From contig HG738139.1 of assembly GCA_000499405.2 (NCBI GenBank), positions 11,308,616-11,372,615 of the forward strand: a stretch of DNA of 64,000 bases, given 5' to 3'. The notes beneath the pieces are model-generated. The model had not been told where the DNA came from and ran no database searches. It was given only the letters and a program-made list of their open reading frames with translations. The position numbers and the translations under genes were made by a program. Below are positions 1 through 11,753 of this stretch, piece after piece (positions within the stretch are counted from its first letter, which is position 1; each line of letters starts with the position of its first letter). The DNA comes from Onchocerca volvulus. Its lineage: Eukaryota > Nematoda > Chromadorea > Rhabditida > Onchocercidae.

Positions 1-110
1 TTCGCAACTTCTGAAATTAAAAAAAGAATTCCTCGTCAATAGAAGCAGAAAAAACAATTACCAGAAAACTTATAATCAATAAAATCATCCATTTCTAATA
101 ACATTTGTTT

Positions 111-1940
111 TCATGATATTTCTTTGGTAACATTCGCCTGAGCGCGTCGTCGTGATGGAGGAACGTAAGCATTCGGATTCTTCGTTTGAAGTGGTTGCGG
201 ATGAGGTACCGGATTTGGTGCCCCACCTGATGTTACCTGCAAATTCTGGTAGTATTTACAAACATATAATATTCTAGGACTTGTAGGTAGGAATAAAAAA
301 TAAACAACTGCTCACTTGTCTAACAGTTGAAAGCAGAGCGGTACGATCAGCATTTGAAGATGACATACCACCACTACCAGCACGTTGCCAAATATTGCTG
401 GAAGCTCCTTTAGTGGTCCAAGCGCCTGATGAATCTCTATCAGATGTGACTGTTATAAAACCATCATTTCGTCTGGAATTTAAAAAAAAAAAAAAAAAAG
501 ATGTTATTTCTAAATATCACGAAAATGGGTCCAGAAGCAATTACATCCACCAGAAGATTCTCTTCACTAATCCGAAATTTAATGGCAAAAAAAAAAACCT
601 TTTTTTCTCATCATCTTTTTTTAATTTTTCAATTTTTTCCGCGGCCTCAAAAGTTGGAAACACATCTTGGTCATTAATATTTGGCACTGCTCCAGCTCTG
701 GCAATATTTTGCATCAGACAACGAGGCTTCCAAACACTCGCCGTTTGTTTTTTAGGCACAGGTAGGATAATTTCTTCGGATTCCTTTTTCTACAAAAACA
801 ATGGCAACGATTTTTATCTCATTTCTACTTTTATATGACATGTTCATCTTATCCTTTGTTTTGTTCAATTAAATAAATTAATGAGTTCCAAACAATCAAT
901 ACAGCAATCACCAAACTAGGGTAGCATTGTTCATTCAATCTATGTATTACAAATCATACAATCATTCTTTTTTATTTGTTGTAAATTATATAAATTACTC
1001 ATGCACATAAGCTCAAATATTTAAACGATAATGTAGATAAAACATAGAAAGCAAAAATAACAGTAAAGTGAAAAAATTCCTTATTAAGTTTCTCTAATAT
1101 TAGCATTAAATGTATGCAAAATGAAAATAAATGTATGTTAAAATGAAAAGAAAATCAGACTTAAAAAAAGATTCAAAAATATTCGAAACCAATAAACCTC
1201 CGCAGTGTTCCATGTTTTTGGGACTTCATTTGTAGCGGCTTTTTCTTCTTCCAAAGCTTCTTCAGTCTGTTCAGTTAGATTCATATCACGAATTCCAAGT
1301 TCTTCAAGAGCAATTTCCCTACAAAAGATCGAAACATGAAAGTAATTTTAAAAAAATATTAAAATTTCAATCGGGCTCATTTTACTATTTCAGATTTGTA
1401 TTACACGGCCTGAATTACAGGTGATAAAACATCAAAATAAAACGCAACGAACTTATTTGTATCTTTGTATTCAAGCCATTCAGAATCTTCAGGACATTTT
1501 TCAAAAAAAGCAGCATCATCCTGGGCACGTCGTTCTTCTTCTTCATCTTCACGATCGCGTTCTTCCTAATAGAATATAGTTATATTGTGCATGGCTGACA
1601 GTTAATTGATAATACAAAATTATTTATTAATGATATGCCTTCTATCTTCCGCACTTTATAGCTCTCAGGAAAGAAATTTCTGTATAACAAGGAAATCTTT
1701 CTATCTTCTGCATTCACTTTCAAATATAATAAAAACCCTTTAAAAAACCTTATAATCTATGCCTAATATTAAAGCGATTCAATGTACTGCAACAAAATCA
1801 ATAATCTAATAACTAACCTGTCGTTTTGCTTTTCTTTCCAACACTTGACCAACCTCATCCACACTCAGTTTCACTTTTTTCTTTTTATCTTTCACTTTGG
1901 CAGACTTTTTGGCAAAAAATTGCAACAGATCGTCACCCAT
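111..1940 (-). CDS. CDV3: CDV3 homologue (carnitine deficiency-associated protein 3 family)
   Basis: Six exons read on the minus strand: 1940-1818, 1562-1453, 1318-1198, 789-599, 472-316, 236-111. They join in phase to 275 residues. The start matches the family signature: MGDDLLQFFAKK followed by a Lys-rich stretch corresponds to vertebrate DNFFAKRDKKKKK. An acidic segment with SEWLEYKD follows. The third block, GAVPNINDQDVFPTFEAA, fits the conserved IYSDTQFPSLQSTA block of CDV3. The tail is Ser/Gly/Pro-rich and ends in a basic cluster before the stop. The ATG at 1940 lies immediately after an ATTACAG acceptor. CDV3 is a small cytoplasmic protein of poorly defined function, reported as up-regulated in proliferating or carnitine-deficient tissue. 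The start of exon 2 is uncertain: the acceptor at 1567-1568 would break the frame, so I used the AAG four bases further on. Identity is confident; boundaries are moderately so. Confidence 0.82.
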
Positions 1941-4243
1941 CTGTAATTTCATACAACTAATATTATATAAAATAGATTTAAAGACAAGTGTTCACACTAG
2001 ATTCTCACACATATATACATACAAATTTATCGGATCATTTTTCACAAATTTCCAATTTTGTTATCTAAAAGCATTATTTAAGACATCTGCCAATTTTAGC
2101 GGCATTACAGTCATGAATTGGAAATAAAAACAGAGTTCTGAAAAAAAATAAGATATAAATGCAAGGAGTGTTCGAATCCAAAATCCAAAGCGAACAATGA
2201 AAATCAATAATGAAACAAAGAATTAGCATAATTTTACACGTGATATCATGCCATCCCTACTATATCACCGTATAATTATTTATTTCAATTTACCAAATCA
2301 CATGCTATCATAAAACTTTGCCACTTTAGACAAAGCATATTTATAAGCCAGAACTACTTGGCCTTGCCAGATAATAGTCCTTATGTTATCCCCTTCTTTC
2401 TACATAGCCAAATATGCCTAGTCTCCCTTCCTTTTTTCAGATCGTGCTTCATCGTTTTATTACCATTATCATTTCATATCCAACCACATGATAAACAATA
2501 TAAGATTAAAGAAAAGAAATTTTGAAATACACATGGTTATCCCATAACTTTGCAAAAAAAAAAAATCCATTACTTTATAATTATTTATCGAACCGTAGTA
2601 TAGATCGTTTGATAATATATATGAAAATCCAGGGTCGTTATGATTGGACTGTTGCGAATTCCAAAAAAGAAATTTTTTTTTTCTTTGCAAATCAGCAACA
2701 AAAATACATCAGAGAAGATGGTTAAGGTCCACTTTAGCACTCCAAATAACTGGCTATTGATAAATTGGTAGGCGGATAATGTCAACAATCAACACAGATG
2801 ATTCGTATGTTATGATATCACCTGCAACATAAAATAATTCTAAAAAACAAAAATACCAAGATATAATACCTAGCGGATACAAACATCTACATTCTCGAGT
2901 ATTCAAAACAATCAGAAAACTGGAATGATTACCATAAAGTAAGATTTATAAAAATAAAATTAGTCAAAAAAACCAAACCATGGCAAACATCACAAATTGC
3001 ATCTATCTATATCACCTATCTAATATACCTCAACTATGCTGCTGAATTTCTGGATACTATCAATTCGCTAGTGATTTATGGGCTAATTTCTCCATACCTG
3101 AATTTAAGGATAAAGAAAACACATATTTGCAAAAGCAATTTGTATTTTATACTTGAAAGTGAAATTTTCGGCAGTAAAAATTGGAAGACAAAATTTTTTT
3201 TGGTTATATCATTCAAAATGAAAAACTAATGGAATCAATCCATTCATTTCAGATAATCGCAGAACCACCCCTAACGTACTTGACACACAATGAATAAGAG
3301 TGTGGTGTATTTTGGCATGAATTATAACGTTTATTATTATTTCGCTAAAAAGAAGTTATTAATGGACTAGATTTCGCTCATAATTTTCTATAATCCAAAT
3401 TAATTAAAAATCAAAGCTCAACCACAGGAAAAATTATGAATAAATTAAAACAAATTGCAATGATGGCTCCACTGAGGAATGGAAGTTTAAAATTAAAGTT
3501 ACAACTCGGAATAATGGACAACGGCAAATACCATTCATCCGATATCACATAGATAGCTTGTGAATCACGCATAGATAAAATCCATCAGTTCCCTCCGCTT
3601 TCTGTTCAAAATATTTGAGCTTCATTTTATTTTTAACAGATATGCACTATGAAATCTGTTATCTCTTACCCTAATTATTGATTTATCTCAAAAATACTCT
3701 GACGGTCTTTCGATCGATAATGATGACCACATGATTTTGAAAGTTATACCCAATGTTGAGATTTATCTCTATCCTCTACTGACTTCGTCATCATTCCTCC
3801 TTACATGCATCTATATCTTCCATGATTTGCCATGACTGAATGTCCCATTTTCATTTTTTTGCTTCTATACGAACTCTGCAACTCTCACCACCTACCAAAA
3901 AAGTACCGGTAGTTGCATTCTGTTTCGTACACATTCTATCTCTTCTTTTACTCACATTTCTTGAACATGTTAGTTCTTCTCTAAACCCAAGTGAATCACA
4001 CATCTTAGATTCATGGCGCCATGAAGCACTTTTATCATGAAAATTCGCCATTCTAGACGAATTAACGTATAGACACGTTCAACATGGAGAATAACGTATC
4101 CTTTAAAAGGCGAGCAGCACGTTTTAACTGCACACTCATTACATCCTATCATTACCACAAATTAACTGTAATGATTGATTTTAAGATAAAATAAAGCAAA
4201 TCACCGAACAGAAAAGCCTTTCGGGAAATTTTGTCGAACTTAC
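1941..4243. other. AT-rich non-coding stretch (probable first intron of CDV3)
   Basis: No open frame here has codon structure or a recognisable domain. The short frames present are interrupted and sit in low-complexity sequence. If the donor at 4243 is used, the whole stretch is one intron; otherwise it is promoter and intergenic DNA. Confidence 0.5.
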
Positions 4244-4330
4244 CAGAAGTTGCGGCTCGGTACGATGATCGTATCGCTGTGCGATATCGCAACTGACTTC
4301 ACGTTGTGGATGCTTTTGAAATGGCTCAAT
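4244..4330 (-). other. Probable 5' UTR exon of the CDV3 homologue
   Basis: A strong minus-strand donor, CTTCTG|GTAAGTTCG, lies at 4244/4243. It could splice to the acceptor directly before the CDV3 ATG at 1940, making a 2.3-kb first intron. The reading frame that would run into the ATG is open for about 29 codons but has no ATG and is closed upstream by TAG, so I treat the exon as untranslated. The upstream limit is not visible; 4330 is nominal. Alternatively the CDV3 mRNA is trans-spliced at 1941 and this donor is unused. Confidence 0.4.
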
Positions 4331-5101
4331 TGACGTCTAGCTGATGGGCAAAAAGAGACGAAAGTCACGTAGCACTCCCAGACCATCCTCATGCGACACA
4401 CACACACTTCAACTACCGTAGCTCACTGTCGGATAGCGCACATAATTGCGTAGGTGCTAAAAGTTTCATTTCAAGACCCAGCCCTTCAATTTTCTTCTGC
4501 AACGCGTGTTGAATTTTCGCTTCGAGATCAAAAATATTTTCTGCAACTCTTTACTCTTTGCGAACGATTTCTCCCACCTTTCTTCCACACTATGATTGTG
4601 GAAGATTCTTCGTATATTCGTTTTGGCGATTTTTTTTTTCGTTTTCAATTTTTAACGTTTAATTCTGATGTATATGACACTTTTTATTTCGACCTTAATT
4701 TTTGGCCTCAATTTCAGATTTCAGCTTTTAATTCCGAAATTATAGGAAAAAGAAAATTGTCATGTGAACGAAGAAATTAGAAGACAATTTCTACGACAAA
4801 AAGATTATTTTTTAAGCAAAATAATATTAAAAGATAGCACGAAGATTAATTGTCGACTTAATGAGCTATTTTCGCGAGTGTATTTAGATAATCAACATTT
4901 CGTTAAGCGAGTTATTATTTTTGTTTGTAAAGAATTAAGAAAGGATGATATTATATGGTTCTTTGGAGGATCTTGAATAGAAATGAACGATTTTTTAAAT
5001 TTTTTATGAACATTTTTCTCTTCCTGTGAATTACTCGTCGACATAAATGTACGATCATTGTTACGAAATCCAATTCTTTTTTTTTTTGCAGGACTCTAGT
5101 A
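4331..5101. other. Upstream region of MRPL36, between divergent genes
   Basis: This stretch separates the minus-strand CDV3 5' end from plus-strand MRPL36. It contains a short CA-repeat near 4398 and two overlapping open frames (4454-4780, 4764-4976) that are Phe/Lys-rich and resemble no protein I know. I read it as a shared promoter region plus leader sequence. The only clear signal is the T-rich TTTGCAG acceptor ending at 5091. Confidence 0.45.
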
Positions 5102-5657
5102 ATGTTGTCAACTAGTCGTATCATTGGTGCAGGATGTCGAAATTGCCAAACAGTATTGCGTAGTTTGCTGAATCCAGAAAGTAGAATGTTTGAAAGTCGA
5201 GCAAATTTTAAGGTCTGTTTTCGTTAAGTTTAAATCTAACAGCGAAGAGGTTTATACATCGCTGAGAGCTTATAAGTATGCATGAAATTTGAAATTTTAT
5301 GCACTAACATTTGCAATGTATTTCTATATCAACAAATTATCTTATGGAACTAGATGAAATAACTGACTAAAAAAACAGTATTTTACTTTCTAATTTATCG
5401 GCATATTCATTTGTTTGATTACATAAATCCTAAAATTCATTCTAATATTAAATCTTAAGTTTATATAAATGACTCCAAATAGTAACATACATAAAGTAAC
5501 AAAATTAATTACAGTTTTGTTTTAGGTCCGACGACAGCTGAAACTTCGTTGTTCATACTGCTACTTTATTCGAGTAGATGGTCGTTGGGAAGTTCAGTGT
5601 ACAGAATACGCGAAACATCATCAGAAGGAACCGTTTGATGTGAAATTGTTATGGTGA
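5102..5657 (+). CDS. MRPL36: Mitochondrial ribosomal protein bL36m
   Basis: Two exons, 5102-5212 and 5526-5657, encode 80 residues. The C-terminal 43 residues are the bL36 domain: VRRQLKLRCSYCYFIRVDGR, then WEVQC. It keeps the zinc-ribbon pattern Cys-x2-Cys-x12-Cys followed by a His pair (family C-x2-C-x12-C-x4-H; here the last spacing is x5). The 37-residue N-terminal extension has Arg and Ser but few acids, as expected of a mitochondrial presequence. bL36m is the smallest protein of the mitochondrial large ribosomal subunit and helps shape rRNA near the peptidyl-transferase region. The ATG lies ten bases after a polypyrimidine-TTTGCAG acceptor, so the mRNA is probably trans-spliced there. 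An AATAAA follows about 180 bases after the stop, and RPC3 begins on the same strand 397 bases after the stop. Confidence 0.88.
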
Positions 5658-5838
5658 ATTTTCGAAAATGTATTAAAATCAATGAAATGTTTATATGTTG
5701 TGATAATATATGAGACATTTACTCTTCATAGTAGCGCTGATACTGTTTGGATTTAATAATAGCAAGCTGTGTTGTAACTTGTATGCTGTAACTATTCTGT
5801 TTTTTTGAATACTGGAAATCAGGACTTATTTTTATTGG

Positions 5839-5844
5839 AATAAA
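5839..5844 (+). promoter_or_regulatory. Polyadenylation signal AATAAA of MRPL36
   Basis: A canonical AATAAA lies about 180 bases after the MRPL36 stop and about 210 bases before the RPC3 ATG. This spacing fits cleavage of an upstream mRNA within a nematode operon. Confidence 0.5.
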
Positions 5845-6020
5845 ATTATATATAAAACTCATTAATTCACTTTCTTGTTGACTTAAATGGCCACTCTGCC
5901 TAATGGCATAATATTATGAGTTTGATACGGATGTTTTCAAGTAACTAATTTAACTGGCTTGATTAAATGATAAATTCGCGTGAATTTTATCTCAGATAAC
6001 TTCTGGTCAAAAAATTTGAA

Positions 6021-6054
6021 AACTTTCCAGTGTGTCATCCAAGGTTTTGACTAG
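6021..6054 (+). promoter_or_regulatory. Candidate trans-splice acceptor(s) before RPC3
   Basis: AACTTTCCAG ends at 6030 and TTGACTAG ends at 6054, directly against the RPC3 ATG at 6055. Either could receive a spliced leader. The sequence shows the acceptors; trans-splicing is inferred from nematode biology. Confidence 0.4.
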
Positions 6055-9000
6055 ATGAGCTCCATAGAGATTGATGCATGCGTCGAGATTTTGGAAGATC
6101 ACTTTGGTCCGATAGCAGCTGTTGTTGGAAGGGTGTTGCTAAGCGAAGCCGTACCATTACCGGTTATATTTCAGAGATTACGCAACCAGTTCAGAGTTTC
6201 GGAAGTTAGTTCTTATGAAGTTATGGATTAATCTTTGATTTATTTTTAATCTTTTTTTTTTTTTTTTTGGTACTACTACACCTTCAGATTTTAAATTATT
6301 CTTCACCGGTCCTACTTTGGACTGCATTTTACACTCACAGGTTAAAATTTTAGTATGATGTGGGAGAGCTAGTTTTGCTTTACGAAGATTACCTAGATTT
6401 GCAGAAATCCGGTAACATTTTGAGTAAAGTAGGTTTATGAAAATTATTGGACTTCAAATATTTTATTAACTTATTACTGGAACGTCTTGAATGATTCAAA
6501 TATTGGATTCTTTATGTATAAAGGATTTTTTATAATCTTTTGGTGAGATGTGCGGGAGAGAAAGAAATTGATTCTGAGGTTAGTTAGAAATGGATAAATT
6601 ATATAATTTGTTCATGAAGAAATCGCATGTCCATAGATCATATTTAATTTGAATGGATGCATTTTATTATAAGAGTTTTTATGATAGAAATAAATCTGCT
6701 GAGAAATGAAAAACTGTTAGTAGAAATAATCCAGCAACTTTTTTGAAAAGATTTTTTGAGTGGATTTATACAGTCTAAAAAGTGTGTAAATTGATTACAG
6801 ATAAGACGAGCAATGATAATTTTGGAACAACATGGAATCTTACAATTTGCTCAGGATGAACGTCAGCGTATAATTTATTCTGCACAAGCTATTGACATTC
6901 TACGTCTAGTACGATCAGCTAGATGTTCATTTGTTGCCAAAACCTTGTATGGTGAAATAGCGGAAGCAGTATGTGAAGAAATTGTCAGTCAAGGACGACT
7001 GACATGTTCGTCGTGTATCAGACGTGTTGCTGCTAGATTAGAAGTTTCGAATAATGAGGTACTTCAATTTTTCAATTTCTATTTCATAACACTATAATTA
7101 AACAAGCCTTTTTCGAATGCCATTCCATTGTATTCGTCGTAAGATACTTTAAATGAAAAAAATTCAAGTAAAAATTGAAAAATTCAAAGTTACGAGACGA
7201 ATTTTTTTAATATTAATTATGACCAAGAAAATTTCGAGAATTTCGGAATCAAAAGAAAATGGAACAATTCATTATGCATGATGAGTTTAGTTTAAATTTT
7301 TGGATGCTGTAAGCATTCGTAAATCACTTGGTCGTTATTGCATGTATGAATTTTTAAAAAAAAATTATTTCAGGATTGATTATTTCCTTGTTAGTACATC
7401 CTTTGATGGTTCCGTTTGGATGAATTAGTCAGTTCCAATTTTCATTTAACATTTGATTGTTTCCAGGTAAAAACAGTCTTTGCTCGGCTTGCTGAAACGC
7501 AGTTTGTTATGCGATATCCTAGAGTTGAGAATAATTTTTGCGGGTGTCCTATTTTTGAGAAGCATCCAGATCCATTTATTATGCCAGATGTGATATTGGA
7601 TGCAAAGAAGCAAGAAACCACTAGTAAGTTTTTCCAAGTTGATCTGCTTGAAGAATTGTGCTAAGCGTATTGTTAGTACAGAACTTAGATATTTTAAGCT
7701 GTGATTTAGGAACTTTCATTTTCGAATTCGAGAGCCATAATAAGAGCATGACAGTTCGAATTTCCTTTCTTCCTTCCCTCTCTCTCTCTCGATCAATTAT
7801 GTTGGCAGTCTTTTACAAACAGTAATGCAGCTTTAGATGTCAAGTCTTATTTTCTATCACTATTCCGTGATATGCTGAAAATTTTCGCTTTGCACCTGCT
7901 AAATTAGAGCATTTGAGAAGAAAGATCATTACCAAAAGTGTAAAATGGAATTCGTTTAAATCAATTTGCAGTTGATCTCAAATCTCGAAAGCGGAAAAAT
8001 GTGAGCAACGAAAGAGAAGATCCGGATTCTGATATTTATTGGGGTTTGAATTATATGCGTTTTGAGCGATATTTACGTGATGAAATGGTTGTTAGTGCAT
8101 ATGAATCTGGTGATGCTGTCCCCGAAAACTGCGTTAAAACTTTGAAAATTTTGCTGAAAATTAGTGAAATGAAGGCTGATTCGACAGCCGCAGCTTCTTT
8201 CCCAATATCCGTAAGTTAATTCTGTTTTTCTTTTCCTTTTTTTAACTTTCTCATATTGCGGAAGTTGTGTGCTGCACAACTCCCGCAACATGGTAAGGTT
8301 TAAAATAAAGAAAATTAAAAAAAAAAAAAAAAAGTGAAATTTCTTCAGATTCATGACGTTGTGCGAGCTGCAAATATAAATGAAATGAGTTTAGAGAGAC
8401 ATGATATTGAAGTAGCATTACGGCTGCTCTGTGAAAGTGGTGGAATTGTACGAAAAGTTGGGGAGAGCGCGGGTGGTCTTTTTGTTGTTGGTAAGTTGAC
8501 AAGGTTATCTTCATCAGTTATCTAAGACCATGATTTGTCGTAGCTAACAATATTTAGGTCTTCATCGGTTTTAACCTATGAGGAATTTATCCTTCTGTGG
8601 GACTGTTTTATTCCTACTAATATTTTCATCCTGTTTTTAATAAATTTATCTTTAAACTACTCATTATAATATTTATCATAGATTTTGAAAAAGCAATAGC
8701 TACCCATTGCCAACGTCATATTGAATCAGCTATTCGAGAAAGATTGGATATACGAGCTGTTCGCGTTTTTCGACTTCTTATGCAAAAGGGCTTCCTAGAA
8801 GAAGATCATGTGAGTTTCGTAACTAATCAACATGAAAGAAAATGCAACAATTTTCCTTTTTTTTATTCAATATCGAGAGTATTTTCTCATATTTTACCAA
8901 TTAGGACAAATTTCAAAAGAAAAAAGTTTTGCGGATGTAGGCTGAGTAATTTTCAGAAGAGGGAAGTAGAGGAAATTCAGCCGACTTGAAATTATGTATT

Positions 9001-11537
9001 TTGTGTGTTTGTCAACATTTTTGCAATTTTGCAGTGCATTGTATCCCTTGATAATGATGTATTTTCATATCGAACATGATCGAGTTTTAGCTTTGTGATT
9101 TAAAATTTCCATGAGTTGATGTTAACGTATGTATAGATGTTTAAAGCTGCACAAAGGCATTATCGTAAATGGCATTATACGTTTTTTCAATATATCTTAC
9201 AGTGGAAAGATACAACTGGCTATGATTTTCATGTGGGAGAGGCTCACAACATTCCCCATTTAATCTTATTTGTCCAGCAGATATGAACTGCTACAGAACA
9301 GAGAAGTTATTTAAGCATAAATTATTACAGGTTGAAAAATTAGCCATGTTATCATCGACGGAAGCACGTAAGCTCTGTTATCAATTATTGGAGAAGGAAT
9401 TTGTTTTAATGAAGGTATATATTATATTTAAATTTTCTCGATTAAAAATTGTTTTTGAATTTCTACTGATTTGCATCTAAATCAGTTGAGGGAATTTACA
9501 GTTTTCTTTAATTATTCATCAATTTTTAATTTTTTAGTAATCATTAATGGAGATTGTGATGAAGTTTAAGATTCACATTACGATCATTTAAATTAAAGAA
9601 TCCTTGTTACAGTGGATGAGGTTGATGAGATAATTAAATGATTATTAATGAAAATATATAAGTTATAAAGATGTTGGCATGTAAAAGAAATGGTCCTTGT
9701 ATTTATATATGTATGTGTTTCTCAACACAAAACTTTAATTATTTAACATACTATGCTGCCAGTTCTTAATCTCGATAGAAAAACCATTAAAAAAAAAAAG
9801 AAAAAAAAATCAAAAGAGTTTCTGTGAGTCAAATAAATTAATGCTTTTTCTTCTGATTGAGACTTTATGTTTACTTTTTTCAAAGTAATATAGGCTCATT
9901 TTTGTCATAAACCATGATTTATTAGATTCTTTAATCTCTATTTTTTGAAGTTTTATTACCGTAATATCAAAAAAAAAAAAAAAAAGAAGTACGAAAAAGG
10001 GAGGATTGATGCATTGACACAATTGTTTTATTTTTTTCAGCATGTGGCCAAAACGAATGATTTTGCACCAGCGCGAACAATTTATCTTTATTATGTTGAT
10101 TTGAGTGTCGTGGCTCATAATTTATATTTATTTACTTGTAAGGTATATTTTTAAAATCACATATGTCGATTTCTTTTACATTCATTGAAAGTTAATAGAA
10201 TTGAATGCTTGACTTGTAATATTGCAATTAGATTGCCTAAGATTGTCATATGTTACTCGATATGAAATGTAGCGATTCTGCATCAGATTGTCGTTGCCTT
10301 AAAAAAAAAAAAATTAGTCATATCGTATAATTAAATGCGTATAATATTATACTCATGAGGACATTTCATAAAATCTTTATTAATACTAATTTAAATGTAA
10401 TGAAACATTTATAGGTATTGAGAAATATAATTATACGAAGACGTCACGAAACTAGAGAGCACAAGTAAGTTTATACCATTTTTAGTTAATTAATTGATTA
10501 ACCGATGCACACTTGTAGTATAACAAAAATAATTATATAAAATAGGGACTTAAAGAAATATGGAGAAAAAAAATAAATACTGTGGTTCAGTAAATTTTAA
10601 AGTATAATTTGGTTTCGAGAATAAAGTTAAACTATAAAAGTTTTGTCTTCCAATGACTAGTGAATAGTATTTACGGAACTAGGTAATCAAAATTCACATT
10701 TAAATCCAGAAAACTTGTTGAAAATTTTTTCTTTTAATTATGAATGATTGAACAGTTTGTTTTGTTGGATCTAAGATTATTTGTTATTAGCTGCTACACT
10801 GACTAATTCGTTTTATATATATATATATTTCATTTCCATATTTGATGATGAAATTATGCTTTCAAATATTGTACAAGTAAAACATCTTTGAGCACCAGAC
10901 GAAAAAATGCTTGCTTTTATCGGCACAATTTGGTTTCGTTTAACTTCAAATTAAATCAACTTTTTTTTTAATTTTCAAGACAGAATTTAGAGAGACGGAC
11001 TACTCATCTTCGTTATTAACTCTTTCAGTTGCTATTTAATTTCAGATCCCTCATTTTACTAATTTTTCTTCCTCCTTTTGCTCCTTTCTTCATTTCTTTT
11101 CGTTATTATTTCTTCCTAGTAAAAAAAAAGAAAAAAAAATGAATTGAAATTTTATAATTGATTTATAATTTCCAGGGTTTTAATAGATCGAAATTTAAAA
11201 ATGGAAACTATTGTAGCAAATATTGAAATGGATGAAAATCTCGATGATGAAACGAAAAAACAACAGGTTTAACTTTTGGCTTCTTATCAATTTTCTTTTT
11301 TCAAGATTTTTCCGAAATTTTTGAAGCCATTGATTATAGATATGAAGATAAACATGATGAAAGTTCATGTGTTTTCAGATTAGTGAAGTAGAAGAAATGT
11401 ATTTAACACCAGGTGATCGTGCTACTTTGGAAAAGTATCGGAAGGGTCAGACTACACTAATAGGTACTGAAATTGAGATTGATCATGATATACTATTATA
11501 TACATTATTTTTGAATTTTGCAAGACGAAGACTCTGA
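6055..11537 (+). CDS. POLR3C: DNA-directed RNA polymerase III subunit RPC3 (RPC82/POLR3C)
   Basis: Eleven exons: 6055-6204, 6801-7058, 7467-7623, 7972-8210, 8349-8490, 8682-8809, 9331-9414, 10041-10142, 10415-10464, 11176-11266, 11379-11537. They give 519 residues (human about 534). The start MSSIEIDACVEILEDHFGPI parallels human AEIKLCSLLLQEHFGEI. Later matches are KTLYGEIAEAVCEEIVSQGR, VFARLAETQFVMRYP, DIYWGLNYMRFERYLRDEMV, GGLFVV and APARTIYLYYVD. The protein ends in the EIEIDHDILLYTL helix. RPC3 forms the RPC3-RPC6-RPC7 heterotrimer with tandem winged-helix domains, used in promoter opening and TFIIIB contact during tRNA and 5S transcription. All eleven exons join in phase at GT-AG introns. 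It lies just downstream of MRPL36 on the same strand. Confidence 0.95.
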
Positions 11538-11753
11538 GAGTGCATAAACATTATTTTCTTTGTTATGCTAACCGATCATCCTATTGGATTTAAAATATAA
11601 AGGAATTTTAATGTCATTAAGATATGGAAAACATCGAAAAATTAAGGAGATGTTGTTTTACACTATAATTTCTATTTTCAATCCCATTCTCGCTATTTAT
11701 CGCTATTCCCTATCTTACCTCAGAAATGAAGAATGAGAAAAGATTGTTCAGAA

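Noticed and set aside
4454..4976. Two plus-strand open frames upstream of MRPL36
   Set aside because: Phe- and Lys-rich AT-driven sequence with no domain, no splice support and no link in phase to MRPL36.
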